The position numbers and the translations under genes were made by a program. The notes under the pieces were generated by a model. It was not told the DNA's origin. It saw nothing but the letters and a program-made list of their open reading frames with translations, and made no database searches. A DNA stretch of 14,119 nt from Allobosea sp. (GTDB taxonomy: Bacteria > Pseudomonadota > Alphaproteobacteria > Rhizobiales > Beijerinckiaceae): assembly GCA_024231975.1 (NCBI GenBank), contig JAAEQB010000039.1:1-14119 (forward strand), in the 5' to 3' direction. The first letter of the stretch is position 1. Every line of letters begins with the position of its first letter. This document shows, one piece after another, positions 1 to 7,916 of this stretch.

Positions 1-151
1 AACGCGAAAGGATCAAGCGCCAGACAATCCAGCACAGACGCTTGCAGCACCAGCTGCAGGCCGCATAACCTCAAACCCAGATGAGCCAGAACCTCCGTTC
101 CTGAGACGCCGAAACAGTCTCAAATCATCTGACGACGGACAGCCGCCGCCG

Positions 152-493
152 ATGGTGTTCAAGCTCAATCTCGCGCTCGACGAACTCATCACCAACACCA
201 TTGCCTATGGCTATGCCGAGCGGAAGGACGGTGAAATCGACATCGAGATGCGCCGTCACGACGATCGGGTCGTCGTCCGCCTGATCGACCAGGCCGTGGC
301 TTTCGATCCCTTCGAAGTGGCTGTCGCCGACACGACTTCCTCGCTGGAGGACAGACCCGTCGGCGGTCTCGGGATCCATTTCGTCCGAACCCTGATCGAC
401 GAGGTCAGCTATAGTCGTGACGATGATCGCAACGTCATCACGCTCACGCTGCTCTTTCCCACCCCGACGGCCAGCGCTGCCGCCGATGCCTGA
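152..493 (+). CDS. RsbW/SpoIIAB-type ATP-binding protein (anti-sigma factor / serine kinase)
   Basis: GHKL-fold ATPase of the kind that binds a sigma factor or phosphorylates a STAS antagonist in partner-switching circuits. Residues 5-20 form the N box (Glu11, Asn15). Residues 46-53 are the G1 region, where the usual D-x-G reads Asp46-Gln-Ala48. The glycine-rich G2 box is GGLGIH at 71-76, followed by the typical final beta strands. From this ATG the protein is 113 residues and lacks the first strand and helix of the fold. The reading frame stays open upstream to the left window edge, but between base 2 and 152 it holds no ATG, GTG or TTG. It is therefore either the C-terminal domain of a longer protein beginning outside the window, such as a SpoIIE-type phosphatase fusion, or a gene with a damaged 5' end. 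The neighbouring STAS gene supports the regulatory role. Family call is firm; the start is not. Confidence 0.8.
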   Translation: MVFKLNLALDELITNTIAYGYAERKDGEIDIEMRRHDDRVVVRLIDQAVAFDPFEVAVADTTSSLEDRPVGGLGIHFVRTLIDEVSYSRDDDRNVITLTLLFPTPTASAAADA

Positions 494-563
494 CGTCACT
501 CTTACCGAAACGGGAGCGCCGGCTGCCGGTGCTGCCATGATGATGGAGATCATCCGCTCATGA
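486..563 (+). CDS. Candidate 25-residue small ORF bridging the ATPase and STAS genes
   Basis: A short frame starts with an ATG inside the last codons of the ATPase gene (ATGCCTGA overlap). It ends in a TGA whose bases overlap the ATG of the STAS gene (TCATGATC). The peptide begins MPDVTLTETG and ends MMMEIIRS. It exactly fills the intergenic gap, as expected for translational coupling. No family is recognised and no strong ribosome binding site precedes it. It may be a coupling leader or simply chance in GC-rich DNA. Confidence 0.25.
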   Translation: MPDVTLTETGAPAAGAAMMMEIIRS

Positions 564-895
564 TCGAGTCGGATTGGATTGAGGACGTTCTTGTCCTGGC
601 CCTGAAGGGTCGGCTCGACAGCGTCAATGCGGCGGCGGTCGAAGCCTCGATCACGGATCAGATCAAGCAGGGCGCAAACCGGCTCGTGCTGGACTTTTCC
701 GATGTGGCCTATGTCTCCAGCGCCGGCCTGCGCGTCGTCCTCGTCGTCGCCAAGCGGCTCAAGGAGATTGGCGGTCGTCTGGTCCTGATCGGCCTGACGC
801 CCAGCGTGAATGAGGTCTTCGCGATCAGCGGTTTCCTTCAGATCCTGACCGTCTGCGATGATCGCCAGACCGCATTGACCAAACTCAGTGGCTGA
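560..895 (+). CDS. STAS-domain anti-sigma factor antagonist (SpoIIAA/RsbV-like)
   Basis: A single STAS domain of 111 residues, the usual length of SpoIIAA/RsbV proteins. These bind and sequester the cognate ATP-binding anti-sigma factor when unphosphorylated. The opening strand-turn LVLALKGRLDSVNA (11-24) and the switch loop DVAYVSSAGLR (48-58) are typical; Ser53 or Ser54 is the expected phospho-acceptor. The closing part (VLIGLTPSVNEVFAISGF) is also canonical. The start was chosen because GGAG lies 11 bases upstream and the domain begins within a few residues. It lies 66 bases after the ATPase gene and probably shares its transcript. The STAS protein and ATPase are likely a cognate pair, but the sigma factor or other output is not in the window. 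Confidence 0.9.
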   Translation: MIESDWIEDVLVLALKGRLDSVNAAAVEASITDQIKQGANRLVLDFSDVAYVSSAGLRVVLVVAKRLKEIGGRLVLIGLTPSVNEVFAISGFLQILTVCDDRQTALTKLSG

Positions 896-943
896 ACCAC
901 TTGCCGGCGGCATGGGCTCGCCGCGGCGGGCGTCCTCGACACA

Positions 944-1831
944 TCAAGCCTCCGGATCAGACAGCCGTTTTCTTTCAGCTATCGGCTGATCCTCGCCATC
1001 GGGGAAGCAGAGCCTGAGCCAGGACTCGATCGCCGCGAGAGCTGCCGGTTCGTCGAGGAAGGGGATATGGCCGCGATCGGCCAACTCGACCCGGATCATG
1101 TCGGGGCGACGCGCCTGCATCGCGTCGGCTGTCGCGGTGCTCAGCACATCGGAGTTGGCCCCATGGATCAGCGCCATGGGGATGGCCTTGCAGGCATCGA
1201 AGAGGGGCCAGGCATCGCCAAGCGGCTTGGCCATGGCGGCATCAAAGGATTGTCGCAGCGCCGGATCGTAAGGCAAGTCGATGCCTTGGGGCGTCTCGAC
1301 ATAATGGCGCAGCGTTTCCTCGACCCAGCGCAGTTCCGGCACCTCGCCGAAGCCCGGCATGACAAGCGGCATGCGGTCGGCGATCTCCTCGAGGCTGTCG
1401 ACGGCTGGTTTCTCGCCGATATAGCGCCCGATCCGCGCCAACCCCTCGCGCTCCAGCACGGGGCCGACATCGTTCAGGCACAGCCCCGCCACCCGGTCGG
1501 GCGCGGTCGCGGCCATCACCATGCCGAGAAGTCCGCCCCGGGACGAACCGATGATCGCGGCGCGCGGGATGCCGAGTTGGTCCAGCAGTGTCAGCGCGTC
1601 CTGCGCTTCCTGCGCGACGCTGTAGGTCTCCGAGCCGGTCCAGTCGGAACCGCCCCGGCCGCGCGAATCGAGGCGGATCAGGCGGATACCGCTCAGTCGC
1701 CGCGCCAGATAGTCGAAGTCACGGCCGTCGCGCGTCAGACCGGCCAGAGCCAGCACCGGCGGGCCGGAGCCCTCGTCACGGTAGACGAGCCAGGCGCCGT
1801 CCTTGGCCTGAAAGCGTCGCGTCGCCGTCAT
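944..1831 (-). CDS. Alpha/beta-fold hydrolase
   Basis: A 295-residue alpha/beta hydrolase. The nucleophile elbow GSSRG (95-99, Ser97), an acid at Asp228 in HGANSDV and the terminal His255 in DRGHIPF form a complete Ser-Asp-His triad. The segment LIRLDSRGRGGSD (51-63) is the typical strand before the cap. The substrate cannot be read from the sequence; esters, lactones or acyl-CoA thioesters are all possible. The frame stays open upstream into the dehydrogenase gene, but homology begins at MTATRRFQAKDG, so the ATG ending at 1831 is preferred although its ribosome binding site is weak. It is the last gene of the minus-strand cluster, 34 bases after the dehydrogenase stop, and converges on the STAS gene. 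No clear terminator is seen in the 48-base gap. Confidence 0.88.
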   Translation of the reverse strand: MTATRRFQAKDGAWLVYRDEGSGPPVLALAGLTRDGRDFDYLARRLSGIRLIRLDSRGRGGSDWTGSETYSVAQEAQDALTLLDQLGIPRAAIIGSSRGGLLGMVMAATAPDRVAGLCLNDVGPVLEREGLARIGRYIGEKPAVDSLEEIADRMPLVMPGFGEVPELRWVEETLRHYVETPQGIDLPYDPALRQSFDAAMAKPLGDAWPLFDACKAIPMALIHGANSDVLSTATADAMQARRPDMIRVELADRGHIPFLDEPAALAAIESWLRLCFPDGEDQPIAERKRLSDPEA

Positions 1832-1865
1832 CGCCCGGGTCGTCCCGCCATCGAGCCGCCTCCCG

Positions 1866-2723
1866 TCACGCTTTGTATTCGGCGAAGCCGCGCCCGGTCT
1901 TGCGCCCCAGATAACCGGCATGGACCATCTGCTTCAGCAGCGGGCTCGCCCGGTATTTGGAATCATCGAAGCCCTCATACAGGGTTTCCATGATGTTGAG
2001 CACGACGTCGAGCCCGATCAGATCGCCGAGCGCCAGCGGTCCCATCGGATGATTGGCGCCGAGCTTCATCATGCTGTCGATGTCCTCCGGCGTGGCGAGC
2101 CCCTCATGGACGCAGTTGATCGCCTCGTTGATCAGCGGCGCCAGCAGGCGGTTCACCACGAAGCCGTAGCTGTCCTTGCTGACCCGCGGCGTTTTGCCGA
2201 TGGCGCGCGTTACCTCGGTCACAGCGTCCGCGACCGCAACTTCCGTCTGGAGGGCCCGGATGATCTCGACCAGCTGCATCACCGGGACGGGATTGAAGAA
2301 ATGCATGCCGATCACCCGGCCCGGGTGCTCGGACGTGGCGGCGAGTTGCGTCAGCGAGATCGATGATGTGTTGGAGGCGAAGATCGCATCCGGCCGGCAG
2401 ATGCCGTCGAGCCGCCTAAGCACGCCGGCCTTGACGTCGAACCGCTCGACGATCGCCTCGATGACGAGATCGCGGTCGGCCATCTCTTCCAGCGCAGTCG
2501 TCCCGGTCACCAGCCCGAGCGCCGCCTGGGCCGCTTCATCGGTCAACAGCCCCTTCTTGACCTGTCGGCCGAGGCTGCCCGCCATCGTCTCGTGGGCCCG
2601 CTCGAGGGCCGGCTCGGAGAGGTCCTGCAGCAACACGGGGAAGCCGGCGACGGCGAAGATCTGGGCGATGCCATTGCCCATCGTGCCGGCGCCGATCACG
2701 CCGATGGTCTTGATAGCGGTCAT
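1866..2723 (-). CDS. 3-hydroxybutyryl-CoA / 3-hydroxyacyl-CoA dehydrogenase
   Basis: NAD(P)-dependent dehydrogenase that interconverts 3-hydroxyacyl-CoA and 3-ketoacyl-CoA. It is 285 residues, the normal length of the single-function Hbd/PaaH type. The Rossmann loop GAGTMG is at 11-16. Catalytic-site residues expected for the family are present: Ser120 in SNTSS, His141 in GMHFFNP, Glu153 in LVEII and Asn191 in FVVNR. The C-terminal domain ends with the common KTGRGFAEYK. The second of two close ATGs was chosen because GGAG lies six bases before it; an upstream TTG would add seven unlikely residues. It follows ackA after a 73-base gap without an obvious terminator or promoter, so cotranscription is likely. 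It may serve PHA/butyrate-type C4 metabolism or beta-oxidation. Direction and cofactor preference are not visible. Confidence 0.93.
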   Translation of the reverse strand: MTAIKTIGVIGAGTMGNGIAQIFAVAGFPVLLQDLSEPALERAHETMAGSLGRQVKKGLLTDEAAQAALGLVTGTTALEEMADRDLVIEAIVERFDVKAGVLRRLDGICRPDAIFASNTSSISLTQLAATSEHPGRVIGMHFFNPVPVMQLVEIIRALQTEVAVADAVTEVTRAIGKTPRVSKDSYGFVVNRLLAPLINEAINCVHEGLATPEDIDSMMKLGANHPMGPLALGDLIGLDVVLNIMETLYEGFDDSKYRASPLLKQMVHAGYLGRKTGRGFAEYKA

Positions 2724-2796
2724 GGACATCTCCGGTACCGGCAATTTGCGAAGGATGGTGTCGGGAGGGCGGCGGTCGACGGCGGGTCGCCTCCGG

Positions 2797-4017
2797 TCAG
2801 GTGGCAGCGGTCTCCGATAGGCCGGCGGCGGCGCGCGCGGCCCGTGCGATCACCAGATCCTCGCGGGTCGGTACGATCATCACCGTGGTGCGCGAGAATT
2901 CCGAGGAGATCACCGTCGCGCTCTCGGCGTTACGGCCATGGTCGATCTCGATGCCCATCCAGCCCAGCCGCTCGCAAACACGGCGGCGCACGACGCGGGA
3001 ATTCTCGCCGATGCCACCGCAGAAGACGAGCGCGTCGATGCCGCCCATCACCGCAGCCATCGCGCCGAGTTCACGCTGGACGCGGAAGACGAAGTAATCG
3101 ATGGCGCGATGGGCCTCGGCATTGTCGGCCGCCTCGAGTGTCCGCATGTCGTTCGACAGGCCGTTGGAAAGCCCGAGCAGACCGGATTCATTGTAGAGGA
3201 TCTGGCGGATCTGGGCGGTGTTCAGCCCTTCCTGATCGAGCATGTAGAGCATCACGCCGGGGTCGAGTTGGCCGCAGCGCGTGCCCATCGGCAGGCCGTC
3301 CAGCGCCGAATAGCCCATCGAGGAGGCGACCGAACGGCCGCGATGGATCGCGCACATCGAGGCGCCGTTGCCGAGATGGGCGACGACGACGCGGCCCGAC
3401 ATCAGATGTGGTGCGATCCGCCCGAGTTCGCCGGTGACATAGTCATAGCTCAGCCCGTGGAAGCCGTAGCGGCGCACGCCGATCTCGTAATAGCGATGCG
3501 GCAGGGCGAAGGTGTCATTGACGAAGGGCTGGCCGCGATGGAAGGCCGTATCGAAGCAGGCGACCTGCGGCACGCCCGGAAACGCCTCGGTCGCGGCGCG
3601 GATGCCGGCGATGTTGTGCGGCTGATGCAACGGCGCGAAGGGCGACAGCGTCGCGAGCGTCTCCAGCACCGCTTCGTCCACCACCACCGGGGCAGAGTAG
3701 AAGATGCCGCCATGGACGACGCGATGGCCGATCGCAGCGAAGTTCAGCGCCGGGAAGGCGCGCTTGACCGTGGCGATCACCGTCGCCAACGCCGCGGCAT
3801 GGTCGGTGAAGCCGCCTTCCGCCGGCGCGATCGGCTCGCCTGCCGCGTTCTTGATCTTCATCGCGCCGTCCGGGCCGATGCGGTCGACCTGGCCTGTGGC
3901 CAGCGCAGCGTCGCCCTCGGCCGGAAACAGCGCGAATTTCAGCGAGGAGGAACCGGCATTCAGCGCCAGGAAGCCGGCCCCTGCGCCTGCCTGCGGAGCG
4001 GTAGTCTCGGCGGTCAT
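2797..4017 (-). CDS. ackA: Acetate kinase
   Basis: Acetate kinase (acetyl phosphate + ADP to acetate + ATP), cytosolic, 406 residues, normal length. The N-terminal signature LALNAGSSSLKF holds Asn20. Other expected active-site residues are Arg99 in GHRVVHGG, Asp156 in FDTAFH, His187 in YGFHGLSYDY, the phosphate loop HLGNG at 214-218, Arg247 in MGTRCG and GGIGE at 334-338. The second signature reads GLSY where enteric enzymes have GTSH. Its ATG overlaps the TGA of pta as ATGA, so translation is coupled and the pair forms one Pta-AckA unit. A short Ala/Gly-rich N-terminal extension of about 14 residues precedes the fold. From memory, the S. meliloti pta-ackA pair is phosphate-stress-induced. 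A propionate or butyrate kinase activity cannot be excluded. Confidence 0.95.
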   Translation of the reverse strand: MTAETTAPQAGAGAGFLALNAGSSSLKFALFPAEGDAALATGQVDRIGPDGAMKIKNAAGEPIAPAEGGFTDHAAALATVIATVKRAFPALNFAAIGHRVVHGGIFYSAPVVVDEAVLETLATLSPFAPLHQPHNIAGIRAATEAFPGVPQVACFDTAFHRGQPFVNDTFALPHRYYEIGVRRYGFHGLSYDYVTGELGRIAPHLMSGRVVVAHLGNGASMCAIHRGRSVASSMGYSALDGLPMGTRCGQLDPGVMLYMLDQEGLNTAQIRQILYNESGLLGLSNGLSNDMRTLEAADNAEAHRAIDYFVFRVQRELGAMAAVMGGIDALVFCGGIGENSRVVRRRVCERLGWMGIEIDHGRNAESATVISSEFSRTTVMIVPTREDLVIARAARAAAGLSETAAT

Positions 4018-5396
4018 GCCGTCTCTCCTTGACGGGCGTGGTGCAGGGCGGCCACAGCACAGGAGGCCAGCCTCGACATCGCGCTGTCGGAGCGTGAATT
4101 CAGGATCACCGGCACGCGCGCGCCCAGCACCAGGCCGGCCCCTTCGGCGTGGCTGACGAAAGAGAGCTGCTTGGCGAGCATGTTCCCGGCATCGATGCCG
4201 GGCACGACGAGGATGTTGGCCTGGCCGGCGACCAGGCCCTTGAGGCCCTTGCTGCGGGCAGCGCCCTGGTCGACCGCATTGTCCATGGCGAGCGGCCCAT
4301 CGACCTGCCCGCCGGTGATCTGGCCGCGTTCGGCCATCTTCGACAGCAGCGCCGCATCAATCGAGGACTGGATCGCGGGATTGACCGTCTCGACCGCCGA
4401 GAGAACGCCGACGCGCGGCTCCATGCCGAGCGAGAGGGCGAGATCGATGGCGTTCTGGACGATGTCGACCTTCGTCGCGAGGTCGGGAGCGATGTTGATC
4501 GCGGCATCCGTCACCATCACTGGCTCGGGTCGGCCGGGCACATCCATGACGAAGACATGGGTGAAGCGCCGCCCGACCCGCAGGCCCGTCGCCTTGTCCA
4601 GCATCGGCCTGAGCAGATCGTCGGTGTGGAGATGACCTTTCATCACGGCCCCGGCGCGTCCCTCATGCACCAGTTGGCAGGAGATCGCCGCCGCTGCGAC
4701 GTCGCCGACGACGTCGATAATCTCGAACCCCGACAGATCTGCCTCCAGAGTGAGCGCAGCGGCCCGGATCTTGTCTTCGCGCCCGATCAGGATCGGCGTG
4801 ATGATGGTTTCCTTCGCCGCGAGCAGCGCGCCGCCCAGCGAATTGCCGTCATGAGGGCAGACCACGGCGACGGGCAGGGCCGGCAGCGGGCGCGCCCGCT
4901 CCAGAAGCGTCTCGAAATGCCGGTGGCGCTGCACGACGAGGCCCGGCACCTCGACGTCTTCGCGATCGAACTTCTCCTGCGGCGCGATGACGACCGCCTC
5001 GCCGCTGACGATCAGGGCCTCGTCGGAGGCCCGCACGACCTGCGTCTCCATCCGGACGACGCCGTCGGCCAGCTTCTCGACGACCTTGACCCGGCAAACA
5101 ACCTCATCGCCGGCATGGGCGCGGGCGTGAAAATCGAGGACCTGACGGCGATACAGCGTGCCGGCGCCGGGGAGCAGCATCCCCAGCACGGCTGAGATCT
5201 GCGAGGCGACGAACATGCCAGGCGCGATGTTCTCGGCTTTTCCGTCGCCATCGACATCGGTCTGCGGCAGGTGCATCGGGTTGTAGTTGCCTGAGGCCGC
5301 CGCGAAGACATAGAGGTCGTCGGGCGTGATGATGCGGCGCAGCTCCGCCGTCTCGCCGGGCTGCAGCTCGGCGAAGGTTCGGTTGGTCAGATGCAT
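4014..5396 (-). CDS. pta: MaoC-like domain fused to phosphate acetyltransferase (bifunctional enoyl-CoA hydratase/Pta type)
   Basis: A two-domain protein of 460 residues. Residues 1 to about 140 form a MaoC/hotdog domain. Residues about 165-455 form the phosphate acetyl/butyryltransferase domain, which moves an acyl group between CoA and phosphate. Landmarks in the latter are VAVVCPHDGNSLGGAL, AVMKGHLHTDDLLRP, MVTDAAINIAPDL and NILVVPGIDAGNM. In the hotdog domain the hydratase motif D-x-N-P-x-H reads N37-Y-N-P-M-H42, and the usual HGM reads P59-G-M. A DxDGDG loop lies at 47-52. Hydratase activity is therefore doubtful. The start MHLTNRTF was chosen because AGGA lies nine bases upstream and the ATG is one base after the DUF3141 stop; a longer frame upstream is unsupported. 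The stop overlaps the ackA start. Whether it uses acetyl- or butyryl-CoA is undecided. Confidence 0.92.
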   Translation of the reverse strand: MHLTNRTFAELQPGETAELRRIITPDDLYVFAAASGNYNPMHLPQTDVDGDGKAENIAPGMFVASQISAVLGMLLPGAGTLYRRQVLDFHARAHAGDEVVCRVKVVEKLADGVVRMETQVVRASDEALIVSGEAVVIAPQEKFDREDVEVPGLVVQRHRHFETLLERARPLPALPVAVVCPHDGNSLGGALLAAKETIITPILIGREDKIRAAALTLEADLSGFEIIDVVGDVAAAAISCQLVHEGRAGAVMKGHLHTDDLLRPMLDKATGLRVGRRFTHVFVMDVPGRPEPVMVTDAAINIAPDLATKVDIVQNAIDLALSLGMEPRVGVLSAVETVNPAIQSSIDAALLSKMAERGQITGGQVDGPLAMDNAVDQGAARSKGLKGLVAGQANILVVPGIDAGNMLAKQLSFVSHAEGAGLVLGARVPVILNSRSDSAMSRLASCAVAALHHARQGETA

Positions 5397-5397
5397 C

Positions 5398-7902
5398 TCA
5401 ATCGTCCTGTCTGGCTGCGGTCTTGCCGTTGCGGTGCCGCCGGGCGACAGCGGCGGCCTTGGCGGTTTCCGCATTGGCGGTCACGGCGTCGAGCAGCCCC
5501 GCCGTGTCCTGGACGTCCAGCAGCGGATCGTCGGTCACATCCGCGTCGTCATGGGGCAGTTCCAGTGCCGCAGCGAAGCGCTGCAGCAGCGTCTGAGTTG
5601 CCGGGGCCATCTCGGTCGCCGCTCCGGGGATGTAGCGCACCGTCTTCAAGGCGAGTTCGCGCTGTTCGGGCGTCGACAGCAGGCTCGGCAGGGTTTCGAT
5701 CGCGCGATCGGGCTCATAGGTCGCAATCAGCGTCTGTTCGTGGATGATCAGAGCACGCCTCTCGGCGCCGAGCGACTTGAATGGCTCGTCCTGGGTCAGG
5801 ACCTGGCTTGAGCGCTCGAGACGGTCACGGCGCACGGTGCCGCGGTTGTCGGCCAGCAGAATGAGCATCCGGATCACGGCCTCGGGGAAGCCGCCACGCT
5901 CGATGTTGTAGAGCGCGGACGCGACCTCGGGCAGGCCGCGCAACTCGTCCGTGCTCTTCAGCGTGCGGCGCGCCTCATGAGTCTGGCCGAAGACCCGGGA
6001 CCAAGGCGTCGACCACATGCCGAAGAAGGCGAGTTCATGCATCAGGTCGCGGCTGTCGCGGTAGATGTCGATCATCTGCTCCGTAGCTTGAACCCACAGC
6101 GCTTCCGCCGCGAGGAACGGATTGTCCGGCGTCGCCTTGGCACGGCTCTCACGCACCCGCTCGGCTGCGCTCTCCAGAACCGCCATGGCCGGGTTGCGCG
6201 ACGAGGCGAGTGCCCGGATCATCCGCTGCGGATGCAGCGCCCGGCTGGCCTCGGCCGCGGTCTCCGTCACCAGCGCCTTGACCATCGGGCGCATCAGGGT
6301 GTCGTACATCTGGGCCTGGACCTCGGAGGCCCGCGCCACGGCGGCGAAGGGCCGCTCGTCGGCATAGCCGTCGTCGAGAGCGCGAATGTCATCGAGCGTC
6401 CGCTCCACGAAGCCGACGGTGAAGCGCTGCCGGCCCGCTTCCTCCTTCACGTCTTCGATGCGCATCTCGTAGAGGCCCGGTGCCAGCGCCTCGATCGTCT
6501 CAAGTGTCGTGCCGACCTCGGCATGCTCGCGCTTGGCGATCTGGGAGGAGACGAAGATGCCGAGATGGCCGACCTGATCATGCACCATGTAGATGATGCG
6601 CTGGCCGCGGATGCGAATCTCCGAGACATCGGCATAGGTCTCGGCGATCCAGTTCAGCGCCTGCTGCGGCGGCGTGATGTTGTCGCCATGGCTGGCGAAG
6701 ACGATGATCGGCGCGCGGATCGCTTTGAGATCGACCGGCCGGCCGGGCTCGAGCCGGGCCTCGTTCTTCGACAGGCGGTTGCCGACGAAGAGCTGTTCGA
6801 CAATCCAGCGAATTTCCGGCTCGGTCAGCAGGAAGAAACCGCCCCACCATTTCTCGAATTCCAGAAAGGTCGTGTCGCCCTTGTCGATGTCGCGGAACAG
6901 GTCGGTGTATTTGCGAAAAAGGGTTCGCGACGGGTTGAGCATCTCGAAGTTCTGGACCAGATGCGCGCCGTCGAAGATGCCGCCACCGAGGTCTGAGAGG
7001 AACATCGGGATCCAGGTCCCGCCGAGCACGCCGGCATTGTAGCGCATCGGGTTCTCGCCGATGCGGCCGGCCCAGGGTGCGACCGGCGCGCCGTTGATGA
7101 CGATCGGCCCGGTCAGGTCGGTGTTGGTGGCCGCCAGCAGCAGCGTCGCCCACCCGCCCTGGCAATTGCCGGTCACGACCGGCTTGGGCGCTTTCGGATG
7201 CCGGCGCATCACCTCGCGCACGAAGGCCGCCTCGCTGCGTGTGACATAAGAGAGGTACTGGCCCGGCTCAGGCCGGCTGCGGAAGGCGACGAAATAGACC
7301 GGGTGGCCTTCGCGCAGCGCGACGCCGACCTGGCTGTCGGTCTTGAATCCGCCGATGCCGGGCCCGTGGCCGGCGCGCGGGTCGATGATGATGTAGGGCC
7401 GCAGCGTGTCGTCGATGACGACGCCGTCCGGCGGCAGGATGCGCAGCAGCATGTAGTTGGAAGGGTAGGGCTGGTCGCGCCCGTCCATCACGGTTTCGTA
7501 GTCGTAGATTAGGACCGGCGGGCAGTCGGCCGCTTCATGCGCCAGAAAGATGTCGCCACGCTTGCGCAGCGTGTCAGCGGCCAGGATCGCGCGCTCGGCG
7601 GCGTCGCGCTGGTACTCGAGCCAGGCCTGCGGCAACGCGGTCTTGCCCTGGGCCTGATGCAGGCCCGACAGGACCGCACCGGTCTCTTCCAAGAGCTTTC
7701 GGCTGCGCTCGGCATGGGTGTCCAGCATGCGCTTGCCCTGGCGCGCCGCGGCGGCCGACAAGATGTCGCCCGTGCTGGCGCAGGCCTCGGATTCAAGCTT
7801 CGCGCTGGCCAGGCCTCGCTGAAACATGGCCATGGCATCGCCCTGCGGGCGCGGCAGACCCGACGAGACGCCGGGGTCGAACAGGTCGAAGACGCTGGCC
7901 AT
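5398..7902 (-). CDS. DUF3141 protein: PhaC-like alpha/beta hydrolase with a helical N-terminus
   Basis: A large 834-residue protein of the DUF3141 family; its reaction is not established. Residues about 20-120 are helical, rich in Ala, Gln and Glu, and resemble phasins. Residues about 125-480 are an alpha/beta hydrolase core. Its nucleophile elbow is GNCQGG (245-250, Cys247), the G-x-C-x-G-G form known from PHA synthases rather than a serine elbow. Asp407 in HGDNITPP and His446 in VGHLGIF sit where the PhaC acid and histidine would be. The C-terminal 670-780 is helical and recalls TerB-like domains. No signal peptide or membrane span is seen. The start MASVFDLF has AAGGA ten bases upstream and lies 14 bases after the fabI stop. 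The frame continues upstream through fabI, but that part is out-of-frame shadow. The position matches orfA of the S. meliloti pta-ackA operon as I recall it. Confidence 0.85.
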   Translation of the reverse strand: MASVFDLFDPGVSSGLPRPQGDAMAMFQRGLASAKLESEACASTGDILSAAAARQGKRMLDTHAERSRKLLEETGAVLSGLHQAQGKTALPQAWLEYQRDAAERAILAADTLRKRGDIFLAHEAADCPPVLIYDYETVMDGRDQPYPSNYMLLRILPPDGVVIDDTLRPYIIIDPRAGHGPGIGGFKTDSQVGVALREGHPVYFVAFRSRPEPGQYLSYVTRSEAAFVREVMRRHPKAPKPVVTGNCQGGWATLLLAATNTDLTGPIVINGAPVAPWAGRIGENPMRYNAGVLGGTWIPMFLSDLGGGIFDGAHLVQNFEMLNPSRTLFRKYTDLFRDIDKGDTTFLEFEKWWGGFFLLTEPEIRWIVEQLFVGNRLSKNEARLEPGRPVDLKAIRAPIIVFASHGDNITPPQQALNWIAETYADVSEIRIRGQRIIYMVHDQVGHLGIFVSSQIAKREHAEVGTTLETIEALAPGLYEMRIEDVKEEAGRQRFTVGFVERTLDDIRALDDGYADERPFAAVARASEVQAQMYDTLMRPMVKALVTETAAEASRALHPQRMIRALASSRNPAMAVLESAAERVRESRAKATPDNPFLAAEALWVQATEQMIDIYRDSRDLMHELAFFGMWSTPWSRVFGQTHEARRTLKSTDELRGLPEVASALYNIERGGFPEAVIRMLILLADNRGTVRRDRLERSSQVLTQDEPFKSLGAERRALIIHEQTLIATYEPDRAIETLPSLLSTPEQRELALKTVRYIPGAATEMAPATQTLLQRFAAALELPHDDADVTDDPLLDVQDTAGLLDAVTANAETAKAAAVARRHRNGKTAARQDD

Positions 7903-7916
7903 GGCTCGGGTATCCT

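Noticed and set aside
125..913. A 262-residue minus-strand frame opposite the ATPase and STAS genes
   Set aside because: Asp/Gly/Arg-rich antisense shadow typical of GC-rich DNA; both plus-strand genes have clear domain motifs.
896..943. GC-rich imperfect repeat GCCGGCGGC/GCCGCGGCGGGC between the convergent STAS and hydrolase genes
   Set aside because: The arms do not pair cleanly and no T run follows on either strand, so I do not call a terminator.
2938..4032. A 364-residue plus-strand frame opposite ackA
   Set aside because: Antisense shadow; ackA has all acetate kinase signatures and this frame has none.
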